A stretch of 64,000 bases of DNA from Eublepharis macularius (Eukaryota; Chordata; Lepidosauria; Squamata; Eublepharidae): positions 154,994,397-155,058,396 of the forward strand of contig NC_072790.1 in assembly GCF_028583425.1 (NCBI RefSeq). Reading direction: 5' to 3'. The notes under the pieces were generated by a model. It had not been told where the DNA came from, made no database searches, and saw only the letters and a program-made list of their open reading frames with translations. Shown piece after piece: positions 11,301 through 20,485 of this stretch; the first letter of the stretch is position 1, and every line of letters begins with the position of its first letter. Made by a program: the position numbers and the translations under genes.

Positions 11301-14057
11301 TTACATCATTCTCCTCTCTTCCATGCAATGCAGGCTATGGCATGGACATAGTGGACACTACATTGGTTATTTTGGTCAGCGGCGATTGTTTGAACTCTCT
11401 GAATCCACTGATATAATTTTGCCATGTGACGTAAATGACTTTCCCTTCACAATAAAAGATGACAGCAAGTATATGGACAAAAAGCAGAAGTTTGAATATC
11501 CGCTAGTGCTTGACCGGGAAAAGTAAGATTGCACATTTATTGTTCTGCATGACATTGCAAGCCCTAGAGTCAGAAAGGTGCTTAGAGCTATCTAGTCCAT
11601 GGCCTAAGGCACAAAATCCAAGGTTAAAGCAAGTTTACAGATTATATAAATATATATATATTAACCTATATGGAATTAATGCAGCATAAAAGACCACCAA
11701 AGAACAGAGGTTTCATCCACTTTTCAAATCAAAAAAATTACAGTTCAGATCCTAAGCTCTCTTTTCATAATTACTTCTGCCTCTGGGCAATTTTTGCTGA
11801 TCCCTCCCCTCTTTTAAACAACATGCTGATTCCATTTATATTTATTTTTATTTATAGTCTGTTTTCTCACTGAAACTCAAGGCAGATCATATTATGTAAT
11901 CAAACAATAAACAATGCATGGAAGAAGTATTACAAAAATTAGAAAAACAATACTAAAAGAGAAAGATATTAGATATACACACTCAACAGGCTACAATCTG
12001 ATCCCTGTTATTAAAAGTGTTCTTCTAAACCATTCTATTGTATTACAGCCCCATTCCCTTTATAAAAATACCTTCCTGAACAATTCTGTTTTAAATGATC
12101 TGTGAAATTAATACAAGTGTGGGAGCCTTTCAAACCTCCTGAGGCAGTCCCTTCCACAAGGGGGGAGCCACAACAGAGAATGCAGGTGCATGGGCAACTA
12201 TGGATCTTACCCATATGCATGGTGGCATTGTCACTTTGCTCCGATGAATGAAGCTTTCATGGCAGAGCATAGCAAGAGAAGCGGTCTTGCAGATATGTGG
12301 GTCCAAGACCATAAAGAACTTTGTAGACGATAACCAGAACCTTGAATTAAACCAGTAATGAACAGGTAGCCAATACAGCGACTGCAGAATGGGTGTCAGA
12401 TATCTGTTTTGCTTCTGATAGTAACTGAGTTGTTGCATTTGTACCAACTGGAGTTTCTGAGTACACTTTAAGGACAGACCCATGTAGAGTGCATTACAGT
12501 AATCTAGCCTTAAGGTGGCAGGGATCCACATGGCCAGATGTGCTGAGCCAAGGTAGGGAGTCATCTTTCCGGCTAAATGATGATGGTAGAAATCATTTTT
12601 TGCTACTGAATTAACTTGCTTCTCCAGCAACAGTGCTGGGTTAGCACTAGGTTCCTAGCAGAGATACCAGGTATCAGCTGAACTTCAACAAATGTGGGAA
12701 GCAGTGTCCTTTAAGATTTCAGCCTTTCCAATCAGCATTACCTCAGTCTTGTCAGGATTCCATTTCAGCTTGTTTACTCTTAGCCGTGTAAACACAGCAG
12801 TAAGACAGTGGCTCAAGACCTCTACTATGTCACCAGGAGATTTAGGGCCAAGCTACACATGACGAATGACACTTGAACGGCAAGTGGATTGAGTGGAGGG
12901 CAAGTGAACAGGGAGAAATACACTTGCTGTTCAAGTGCCATTCGTCATGTGTAGCTTGGCCCTCAGATAAAGAAATATAGCACCGGTATATCACAGCAGC
13001 AAAGAAAACCACTCTCAGCCTTTCCTCTCCTCTGCAATATGGGTATAATCTTGGCCCTATTGTAAAAGTATATCAAGATAATGTATGTGAAGCACTTGGC
13101 ATACTGAATATGTTATATAAATGCTAATAATTATTATAATTATTCAAAAATACACCTTACTGTATTCAATGGACCCTAGAAGCATCCATAGCATTGCAGC
13201 ATTAATTGCTTTAAACTGGCACAGTTGCATGTCTTTACATTTTTTAATTTTCATTATCATTTTGATGTTATTTTATTCATAATGCCTTCAATGATATAAA
13301 TCTGTATGTTTGTTTGGTAAGTATAATGGGGTTTTACCTCATCTCTCCTTTTTTTAAAAAAAAACACAGGTGGAAGACATTGACTAGAAGCTCTTTATCT
13401 TTCAAAAGGCCTGGACTTCTGGCAGTGGAACAGGATTTCAAGTTTTTCAAAGCTCTGGCTTCTCCTAAGGTACCACTTCAGATCTCCTTTTGAAATTTTT
13501 CTGACAGAATAAAGAGAAAAAAGGCACTTCTATAAGTGATAACAAAAGAACCATTGGCATTTCCCCCAATGGTTCCATTTGTAATACAAATGTAAAATCT
13601 ATGTAAGATAGGCTGTACACTTCAAAAACTTTTCCTTTCAGTTTTCTGCCTCATTAATAACATTCACTAGTGCACACGCACGCACGCACAATAACATTCA
13701 AATCGCTTGTGTTCTGTAGACAGTGCTTGAGTTTCACACTTTCAGGTATGCTGGATTCCCTAACTTTCTGTTTTGGAGAAACCTCCTGGTCCAAGTTTGA
13801 AAAACATAAAAACAATATCTCCACCAACTGTTGTGCTTATAGATGTACATTTGTATTCAAATAACCATATGAAAATATATATAAATACTTAACATAAATG
13901 CTGATAAAAACATACAGTTGTCTTTTATTTCTTTTTCTGGAACTGAAAATATGTTAATCTTTTTTCTACCTAACAGATTCACAAATGCCCCCTGGAAAGC
14001 TTCAAATCTGGAAACAAAGATAGTGGTATTGTGTTTGGGTCAATACCTATATACAGG
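2334..14057 (+). CDS. WDR64: WDR64 (WD repeat domain 64), partial: eight internal exons
   Basis: WD-repeat protein of unknown biochemical role; beta-propeller proteins of this kind usually act as interaction scaffolds. Exons seen: 2334-2376, 2485-2633, 3729-3834, 8304-8365, 8947-9056, 11334-11522, 13370-13469 and 13977-14057. All have AG/GT borders, and their phases join into 280 codons without a stop. WD signatures are visible: an L-A-S-A-H-E-D-G start followed by a strand ending Y-L-W-T, an I-R-W-N strand, and T-A-S-T-D-G-S-V-R-L-W-H. After the propeller comes a charged linker. The name rests on WD content and on position directly upstream of EXO1 on the same strand, as in human. The N-terminus lies left of the window. 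Exons between 14057 and a candidate exon at 36191 were not found. Sure of a WD-repeat gene; the symbol is fairly likely. Confidence 0.75.
2485..2633 (+). CDS. WDR64: WDR64 exon with WD-repeat start
   Basis: Acceptor AAGCAG, donor GTAGGT. After an acidic/serine stretch the exon encodes a WD repeat (L-A-S-A-H-E-D-G then Y-L-W-T-I-E), ending in phase 0. Confidence 0.75.
3729..3834 (+). CDS. WDR64: WDR64 exon, propeller strands
   Basis: Acceptor TATATAG, donor GTAAGC. It encodes G-D-L-L-R-E-I-L-P-F and continues to the sequence ...A-A-N-K, ending with one base that joins the exon at 8304. Confidence 0.7.
4213..4578. mobile_element. Long fold-back MITE
   Basis: Arms of about 170 bp are reverse complements: AAGCTACAAGAGAC at 4214 pairs with GTCTCTTGTAGCTT ending at 4577, and GAGGGTTTGTTAATTTCCTC (4339-4358) pairs with GAGGAAATTAACAAACCCTC (4421-4440). 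No coding. A tRNA-SINE abuts its right end. Confidence 0.8.
4579..4800 (+). repeat. tRNA-derived SINE, family A
   Basis: A-box-like TAGTGGTTCGAGTG and perfect B box GGTTCGAATCC (4622-4632), then CATGGAAGCTTGCTGGGTGA and a GTAAGCC-type 3' body (here CATAAGCCACTTT). A copy of the same family is at 52185-52425. Confidence 0.85.
5598..5619 (+). repeat. (CA)n microsatellite
   Basis: About 11 CA units in a WDR64 intron. Confidence 0.95.
5856..8061 (-). mobile_element. L1-like LINE insertion, internally deleted, with 16-bp target duplication
   Basis: The segment 5872-8045 is flanked by perfect copies of AAAGTTCAGCATTGTT (5856-5871 and 8046-8061). On the minus strand it begins with a GC-rich leader (8045 to about 7850) and has an ORF1-like start at 7518. 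It ends AT-rich with CCCAATAAAAATTTA close to the left duplication. Both ends look intact, but no reverse transcriptase is present. It sits in a WDR64 intron. Confidence 0.8.
7165..7518 (-). pseudogene. ORF1-like N-terminal fragment of the L1-like element
   Basis: 117 codons starting M-A-S-W-E-E-E-L-L-A-N-L-Q. Helical and highly charged (Lys/Glu), as in the coiled-coil N-terminus of L1 ORF1p. It ends at a stop with no RRM domain. Assigned by position and composition; no specific ORF1p motif was recognised. Confidence 0.45.
8304..8365 (+). CDS. WDR64: WDR64 exon with W-N strand
   Basis: Acceptor ATAACAG, donor GTGAAA. Together with the carried base it encodes E-G-L-V-I-R-W-N-I-G-S-F-L and ends in phase 0. 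Confidence 0.7.
8947..9056 (+). CDS. WDR64: WDR64 exon with a complete WD-repeat core
   Basis: Acceptor TTGTAG, donor GTTAGT. It encodes a canonical WD repeat: R-A-H-S-S-K-I-V, then T-A-S-T-D-G-S-V-R, with the closing L-W in the next exon. The split Arg codon (AG + G) matches the acceptor at 11334. Confidence 0.75.
9057..11333 (+). other. WDR64 intron, mostly unassigned
   Basis: Includes a poly(A) run (about 9415-9432), a repeat-like stretch at 9750-9840 (GCAATCCTGTACAAAGTTAC and an inverted echo, GGAGTAACTGCATAGGATTG), and an antisense 100-codon frame at 9906-10208 that I do not recognise. The rest shows nothing. Confidence 0.4.
11334..11522 (+). CDS. WDR64: WDR64 exon, end of propeller and charged linker
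   Basis: Acceptor TGCAG, donor GTAAGA. It starts L-W-H-G-H-S-G-H-Y-I-G-Y-F-G-Q, typical of the last propeller blade, and runs into a Lys/Asp-rich linker. It ends with two bases of a Lys codon. Confidence 0.75.
12130..12830 (-). mobile_element. CR1/L2-clade LINE fragment
   Basis: Minus-strand peptide L-R-L-D-Y-C-N-A-L-Y-M-G-L, K-L-Q-L-V-Q, T-P-I-L-Q-S-L-Y-W-L-P-V, and A-F-S-V-V-A-P-P-L-W-K-G-L-P matches the C-terminal end of CR1/L2 reverse transcriptase proteins. Degraded. The rightward extension 12630-12830 looks like the same LINE in other frames. Confidence 0.75.
12845..12962. mobile_element. 118-bp palindromic MITE
   Basis: Ends GGGCCAAGCTACACATGACG and CGTCATGTGTAGCTTGGCCC are perfect inverted repeats. 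The arms extend about 42 bp with few mismatches (…CACTTGAACGGCAAGTG / CACTTGCTGTTCAAGTG…), leaving a short loop. Confidence 0.88.
13370..13469 (+). CDS. WDR64: WDR64 exon
   Basis: Acceptor ACACAG, donor GTACCA. The first base completes the Lys codon, followed by W-K-T-L-T-R-S-S-L and ending ...L-A-S-P-K in phase 0. Confidence 0.7.
13977..14057 (+). CDS. WDR64: WDR64 exon, 27 codons
   Basis: Acceptor TAACAG, donor GTGAGT. It encodes I-H-K-C-P-L-E-S-F and ends I-P-I-Y-R in phase 0. This is the last firmly placed exon before 22 kb of mobile DNA. Confidence 0.65.
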
Positions 14058-16074
14058 GTGAGTTCAAATTAAATAAATGGGACCATCATGAAGAGTGAAA
14101 CATTAAAATTAAGCAATTTTGAAAATCATTATATTCTGAATTGCCCCCATTTGCTTCTTAATGTTGTAATGTTTTTGGCTGACTTAGTTCACACTGAGTT
14201 CCAACTCCTCCTATCAATCTGTTGTAGTATTAATCTCCCTCTTATCTCCTTTGTCACAGCCAGTAATACCAGACACATTGTAAGTCATTGGGTACTACAC
14301 ACAGGGCATAACACAACTGCGTTCAGCATAATATGTAGTTTTCTCTACAAGAAATATTGAGCTAGATTTAGCAGCAGATTGCCTCCCTGGAATACACATC
14401 ATCACTCCGTCACTTGTATGCACTGAGGAGAATCATTTTTATTTATTTTTTTGCATTCTACCCTAATCTACATTGTCTTCTTCCATCACATTTTTTTTCA
14501 TTTCCTTTCTTTTTTCCTCCATGGCAGATTCTGTCTTCACAAGAAAGATCTCCCTTGTTATTTTGATGTCTGAACAGTGAAATGGGAAGTCTCCCATTCA
14601 AACTGCACTTTTGTCATGAACTCCGCAGTGGACCTTAAGCAAGCCACTCATTCTCCCAGTCTCAGTTGTATAATACAAAGGAAAAAACAGGTTGCAGTTT
14701 TGGTGTAACAGTTAACACAAGATTACACATGAAGTACTTTGAACACGCAAACAGTACCATATAAATTGCTTTGTTGTTGTTGTTGTTGTTGTTGTTGTTA
14801 TTTACAATCAGGATACCCACAAGACTTGTGGGGGGCATCTTATTTTCTCCTCCCCTATTATTTCCTCTTTCTCTCCCCTGAAAGCCCCCATAGCTCCCCC
14901 TTCCTGCATCCTTCTTTTGCTCCCACTCACCAGCCAACCTTCAGCTTTCCCTCCTTTTCTCCCTTGGTGGACTCCATGGGGAAACAATAGCTCAGTAACT
15001 TGGTGCCAGCCACTGGGCCAGGCACAGCTGTGTAGTGGGGAACCCACAAGGACATGCAGGGGCACCTCAATTTCCCCTGCATTCTTTTCTCCACACTATT
15101 TCCTCTTTATTTGTGGAACTAAAAGCAGCTTCTAGTTGATGTCAAATAAGCAACTGAAAGGTACTCTTTCTCCATTGTTCACTGATGGGAGTCTGGCAAT
15201 ACTAACCTACACAGCCATCCTAAGCAAGTCTACTCAGAATCCTACTCAGGTCCGTTTAATGGAGTGTATGCTCAGAAAAGCATTAATAGGACTGCTGCAA
15301 AGTGACACCCATCCCTTACTTCCTCTCATCAGCGTTCCTCTTCACCCCCACTAAAGTTATTTATCGTAGGCAAGTAGTGTGCTGAAGATAACAGTGGCAA
15401 ATCTCATCCTCCTCAATATTTCCAACTGCTTAGATGAAAGAGTGGCCAAGCTATGTGCCAGATTTCCAGATGCTACTCAGTCAGAAGAAATGTGAATACA
15501 TAATATAATCAAAGGACCTCAATAAACAGCTGGATATTTAGAAGCAAAATAAAAGTCAGTATGGACAAATGCAAGGAAAGAAATAAGAATAAAATTATCT
15601 TTTGTAAGACAAGAGATAACTGTTGTGTACTGAGCCTGGAGCTCAGAATGATTGCAGCCCAGAGTGATTTCAGTCAAAACAAGGTTCTTTATTGCCAACC
15701 AGAACAGACAACAGCAGACACTACTCACTAGATGACACACAAGCTAAACAGAAGCCCTCAATATATACACAGAAACCCCGCCCCAAGAATAACTAGTAAC
15801 CAATAGGAACATGTACTTTACGATACCATCATTTGCATGAACTATATACAATGTATAAGATAGGCAGGCCAGTGATTGGTCTTTATTCCTCAGGACCGAT
15901 TGGCTGCAGCCCATGGAATGTAACCAATGAAGTGCAGGCAAATGTAACCAATGAGAGTGCAGGCATTAGGAACCTTGATATAATCTGAACAGTGCATAAC
16001 ATTCAATACAGTAATTACATTAGAGGCCTTGCTTGGCCTAACTCAACCCAATACACAACGATAACTGACTTCGG
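14058..16074 (+). other. WDR64 intron, nothing recognised besides the GTT tract
   Basis: No coding exon with consistent borders and no element with clear ends were found. Low-complexity pyrimidine runs occur near 14820-14980. Confidence 0.3.
14768..14801 (+). repeat. (GTT)n microsatellite
   Basis: Ten or so GTT/TTG units; the poly-Cys and poly-Asn frames across it are artefacts. Confidence 0.95.
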
Positions 16075-16160
16075 CAGCAACTAGAGATGCCAGGAATTGA
16101 GCCTAGGACTAGTCTAGAATGCAAAGTAAGTGCTTTACTACTGAGCCACAGCTCCTCCTC
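16075..16160 (-). repeat. Family C SINE head fragment
   Basis: GATGCCAGGAATTGAGCCTA and CTACTGAGCCACAGCTCCTC are the tRNA-like head in reverse orientation; the rest is missing. Confidence 0.6.
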
Positions 16161-16887
16161 ACCAAGTTAATGCCTTAGCACAAAATGTCATTTTAGGTTA
16201 GGCTATCAAAAGCTTCAGTTTTTACCTTTTCTAAAGTATTAATAATACTTCTAATGCTTAAGACCTCTGGTCAAAAAATCTTATTAATAAAGGAATCATA
16301 CTACTCTGTTCAGCAAAGCCAAGGTCTCACTTTGAGAACAAGCTTCAGGCTGCTCTACATAGTGTATGACTAAAGATAGATACAGGTTGGAACTCCCAAC
16401 AGACTTCAAGCTTATCCTACACAAGCGTACACAGAAGTAAGTGCATTCAGTGGGACATCCATGTCAGTGCATATCACTGTAGCCTGTCTAGTTCCACAAA
16501 AATTCTGTCAGAACTATTTCTGAGTAAACTGACTCGGGGACTGAGTTACTAAGGAGATGTGCTGGTATATGTACTGGGGGGGGGGGGGAATGGTGTACAA
16601 TCTGTCCATTAATGACAGGACAATAATTAATGGTTTTACAAGTGAAGGGAGGCAGATACAGAAGCCATGTACAATTAGAAGAACATGTATGCTTCAAGAT
16701 ATGTACATTACATGCAGTGGCAATGAAATTCTTCTTGCTGACGGAGCTGAGCTTCTAATTTAGTAAGAAAAACATCCTAGCTCTTGTTCCATGTTCCCAA
16801 TTTCCTTGAATAATGGGTAGTTCAAGTGGTAGCAGTACCTGAAGTAGTTTCCTTTGAATGAGAAACAATAGAATCTTGAAATATTTA

Positions 16888-16915
16888 CTTTGTTTACCAA
16901 GTTTGGTAAACAAAG
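16888..16915. repeat. 28-bp perfect palindrome
   Basis: CTTTGTTTACCAA and TTGGTAAACAAAG are 13-bp arms separated by 2 bp, located exactly at the left border of a SINE. Confidence 0.9.
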
Positions 16916-17160
16916 TTTGATGTAGTGGTTAAGAGCGGCGGGACTCCAATCTGGAGAACTAGGTTTGATTCCCCAATCCTCCACTTGAAGCCAGCTGGGT
17001 GACCTTGGGTCAGTCACAGCTTCTAGGAACACTCTCAGCCCCACCCACATCACAGGGTGATATTGTTGTGGGGATAATAATGACATACTCTGTAAACCAC
17101 TGAGTGGGCATTAAGTTGTCCTGAAGGGCAGTATATAAATCAAATGTTATTATTATTAAT
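16916..17160 (+). repeat. tRNA-derived SINE, family B
   Basis: GTAGTGGTTAAGAGC, B box GGTTTGATTCC (16962-16972), CAGCTGGGTGACCTTGGGTC, then GGGCATTAAGTTGTCCTGAA and a TATTATTATTAA tail. Directly preceded by a 28-bp palindrome. Confidence 0.85.
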
Positions 17161-18209
17161 ATAAAATAGACAACAGATGATGGTGAAGAGACACTCCCTC
17201 AACAGATCTCTAAAGACAACATGCACCCCAAGGTGCTTCAGCCAACTCATTAATGCTCTGGCTGCACTTCTCTTTCTGCCTGTTCCAAACCCAAATCTGC
17301 TGTTCCTTCACATATGAAGACAACCCTGCCCTCTTCCCTTTATCCAGAAGAGGTCACCTCTCACAAGCTCTTGGGCATACTTGAACACAGAGAACCTCTC
17401 CTAACAAGAATACTGAGGAACATTAACATTCTTTTGTCACAGGCATTGATTTACCACTGAGCATGTTGTTTCAGGCCAAATCCATAGACCTACTACATTC
17501 TGACAGCCATTTTAAAACACCATACAAGCAGTTCAGTGATGGAAGATGCTATCTTGAGAATGTTAAGAGAATTTTGTACATTAATAATGCCATATAAAGA
17601 ATAATATCAAAAGGCCACTTAAGGGATTTCCTTAGTTCAGGTTTCATTAAATGTTTTATCTACCCTGCAGCTGTCCACATAATTCTTGATTTTTTGTCTT
17701 AAATTGCTTATAAAAGGTTGTAAGTCCTACAAAGCAGAAACATTTTCCTACAAGGTTTCCAGAAAGATATGGCTCAGCTGACAGTTTCACCAAGAGAAAC
17801 AGAAATATGGCACCTTTTTCTACAGTAAGTGCACTAAGCATTTCTCCGGTGGGGTGGTTACTGTGAACTACATATAGGAAGAATTTGAGTTTAAGTTCCA
17901 AAGAGATTGAAAATAATTTGGTGGCCTTCTTAGTAGAATAAGGCCTGGCCAATATTTCAGGGGCCTAGTAACTTCTGACTCTGTAGTCAAGGTGTTTTCA
18001 CTACTAAACTTTTCCCTGGGAAACTCACTTCAACTAAATCTGAGCAACATTCCATTTTAAAAATAACATATACCTTTTGCTAGATACTGTCCAAAGAAAT
18101 GTAACTGGACCTAAAGCAAGTGGAGGGCAGATTGGTGAATGATTGTGCACAAATTGTGAGCAGACAGATGGGAAAAGTTTCCTTTTCCTACCTAAGCTCA
18201 ACACCTAAC

Positions 18210-19073
18210 TAGACATGGGCACAAACAACGAAAAATCAAACCATGTGGTTCGTGGCGTTTTCACGAACCAGGAACCACCAACTCCCACGAACTGGGGCAG
18301 GTTCATGAACTGGCTTCTGGTTCGTAGGTTTAAAATGCCCCTTTCCAGCTGCTTACTAGCAGCAGGGAAAGGAGCATTTAAACCCACGGATCAGCTGCTT
18401 GTCGGAGAGATCCCTGACAAGCAGCTGATCATTTAAACAGTGGGGCTGTTTAAATGGCCGCTCCCAGCAGTGCAGAAATGGGCATTTAAACTGTGGGTGG
18501 GGCTTGGCTGGCCGGCTGGGAATTCCCAGATGACCAGCCAAGCCTCACCCACTCTTTAAATAGGGAAATGTCCATTTAAAGAGCCTCACCTGCTCTTTAA
18601 ATGGCCATTTCCCCCCACTCCCAGGGGCAGGGAAATGGCCATTTAAACAGTGGAGCTTGGCTGGCCAGCCCGGAACTCCTGGCTGGCGCCAGCCAGGCGC
18701 CACCCACAGTTTAAATAGCCATTTCCTCACCACTCCAAGAGGTGGGGAAATGGCCATTTAAACTGCAGGTGGGACATGGCTAGCCGGCTGGGAACTCCTG
18801 GCCGGGTAGCCAAGCCCCGCTGTTTAAATAATCAGCTGCTTGTCGGAGATCTCCCCAACAAGCAGCTGATCTGCAGTTTTAAATGCCCCTTTCCCTGCCT
18901 CTTTGCAATGGCAGGGAAAGGGGCATTGCTCTTTAAAACAAACCAAATGAACCAGTAGACCAGTTCGTGGAAGTTCGTGGAAATGAGCTTCCATGAACCA
19001 CTGGTTTGCGAACCATGAGCCGGGCTCATTCATGGGTTTTTTTGGTTCGTATTCAGGTTCGTGCCCATCTCTA
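18210..19073. mobile_element. Non-autonomous DNA transposon with internal palindromes (hAT-like)
   Basis: Ends TAGACATGGGCAC and GTGCCCATCTCTA form a terminal inverted repeat (12 of 13), with GGTTCGT-type inner blocks mirrored. The flanks CACCTAAC and TAACTAAC match at 6 of 8, compatible with an 8-bp hAT duplication. The interior repeats ATGGCCATTTAAAC and CAAGCAGCTGATC in both orientations. No transposase. Confidence 0.7.
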
Positions 19074-19436
19074 TAACTAACTAGCTGGTACTATCAATGA
19101 TATTCAGGATTTTATATAGAGGATTTTGTTCAACACATACTCAGAGACAGTTCATTTGGTTACATGGCATTAAAATCAGTACAATTATCTGCTCTTTGTC
19201 TTACAGCCGCCACATTTAACCAGTGGAAGAAATGTAAAACATCTCCAAGCTCCAATATCAACATTACCTCCTTCCTTCCCCCCTGGTTCCTCAATAAACT
19301 CAAAAAAACCCGTAACACAAAAAGATGTGTTGCAACCAAATTAGGTGAAAATAAAATGCTGATAGTGACCCAAAGCCAATATTTTCTATATATTTTTTTC
19401 AAGCAAGCAGCACCTAACATGCATGCAAGCCAACAC

Positions 19437-19540
19437 AATGGTCTCTCTGCAATCCCTGGCATCTCCAATTACAAGAATCAAGTGGTAGGTGATGTGACTC
19501 ATATTCCATGCCTGGCACCATTATTTCTCTCATTAGCAAA
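19437..19540 (+). repeat. Family C SINE body fragment
   Basis: CAATCCCTGGCATCTCCAAT, then GTGGTAGGTGATGTGACTC: diverged match to the body of the tRNA-Ala-like SINE. Confidence 0.5.
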
Positions 19541-19689
19541 CTGCCCTCAGGAGCTCTCTAACCATTTAGGCATAAAGCAATGATCCCCTTCGTACATTCT
19601 GTCCCTATTGGACCTGCCCAGTATGGTTTGATTTGCCTACTTTTGGAATTTCACCTACATGACGGCAGACATAAAAAGAGCAAAGACTA

Positions 19690-19847
19690 TTTAATAATAA
19701 TATTCAATTTATATACCACTCTTCAGGGCAACTTAATGCCCACTCAGAGAGGTTTACAAAGTATGTTATTATTATCCTAATGACAATCATCCTGTGAGAT
19801 GGGTGGGGCGGAGAGAGCTCTGAGAAGCTGTGATTGACCCAAGGTCA
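19690..19847 (-). repeat. tRNA-derived SINE, family B, left part (split by Copia 1)
   Basis: Reverse orientation. The tail (AATAATAATATTCAATTTAT) and 3' body run up to the GGTCA duplication. The SINE continues at 24428 after the Copia element. Confidence 0.88.
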
Positions 19848-20236
19848 TGACAGCATACTATAATGTATGGCAAGCAAGATGACAGCCAAAGTACAAAGTA
19901 GTCTGCTAGATCATTTTGATCTGAACTGACAGATGGAGTGTCATGTGACAGTGTCACATGACTAAGTTGCATCATTCTGACTACTGCCACAATGAGTCAG
20001 CACTTCAATCTGATTGGTGCTGAGAAGTATATATTCTGAGCAGTCTATGTGCTAATCATCACTCTTGTGAACTGGATTGTATGCGAAGCACTTTGTCAGG
20101 CAGGAGGATTTTGTATGCTGCAAGTGCTACATGGACTGTATGTATATATTATTGTAAAGAAAACCACTGTATATAGTTCAGCACTAGTCAAGTCTGGTTT
20201 GACTTATTGGGTGCGCTTCCAGAAGATACGCTCACA
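19848..20236 (+). repeat. 5' LTR of Copia copy 1
   Basis: Begins TGACAGCATACT and ends ATACGCTCACA. Compared with the 3' copy there are about four substitutions and one indel, including loss of the AATAAA-like GTAAATAAACC (here GTAAAGAAAACC). It contains a 23-bp palindrome at 19940-19962. Confidence 0.92.
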
Positions 20237-20251
20237 GGGTTATGGGCCCAG
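20237..20251 (+). other. Primer binding site matching an internal part of initiator tRNA-Met
   Basis: GGGTTATGGGCCCAG lies immediately after the 5' LTR. It is complementary to the anticodon stem-loop of initiator tRNA-Met (around CCCATAACCC), not to its 3' end. Half-tRNA priming of this sort is known for Copia-group elements. Confidence 0.7.
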
Positions 20252-20485
20252 AATTGCGCCAGAGCTGACTACAGTTGGTGATAACTGCACTGAGCTGTGG
20301 AGTCTTTGCCTTAGCGGGATTGGTGAGCTCTGGATACAGCTGAACAGCGAACGTCTGCGGACCAGGCAGGAGGCGACGTTGACGCCAAGATACAGTCCAC
20401 ATACGGAGGCTCATATCAGTCTGATTGGGAGGAGGTGGAGGATTTTGTCCGGCCATTGATAAAGAGTGATCAAAGTAAGTACAAC

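Noticed and set aside
14662..15065. Frames with poly-Asn or poly-Cys
   Set aside because: Produced by the GTT microsatellite.
18205..19033. Multiple 60-73-codon frames
   Set aside because: They follow the palindromic modules of a DNA transposon and resemble each other only for that reason.
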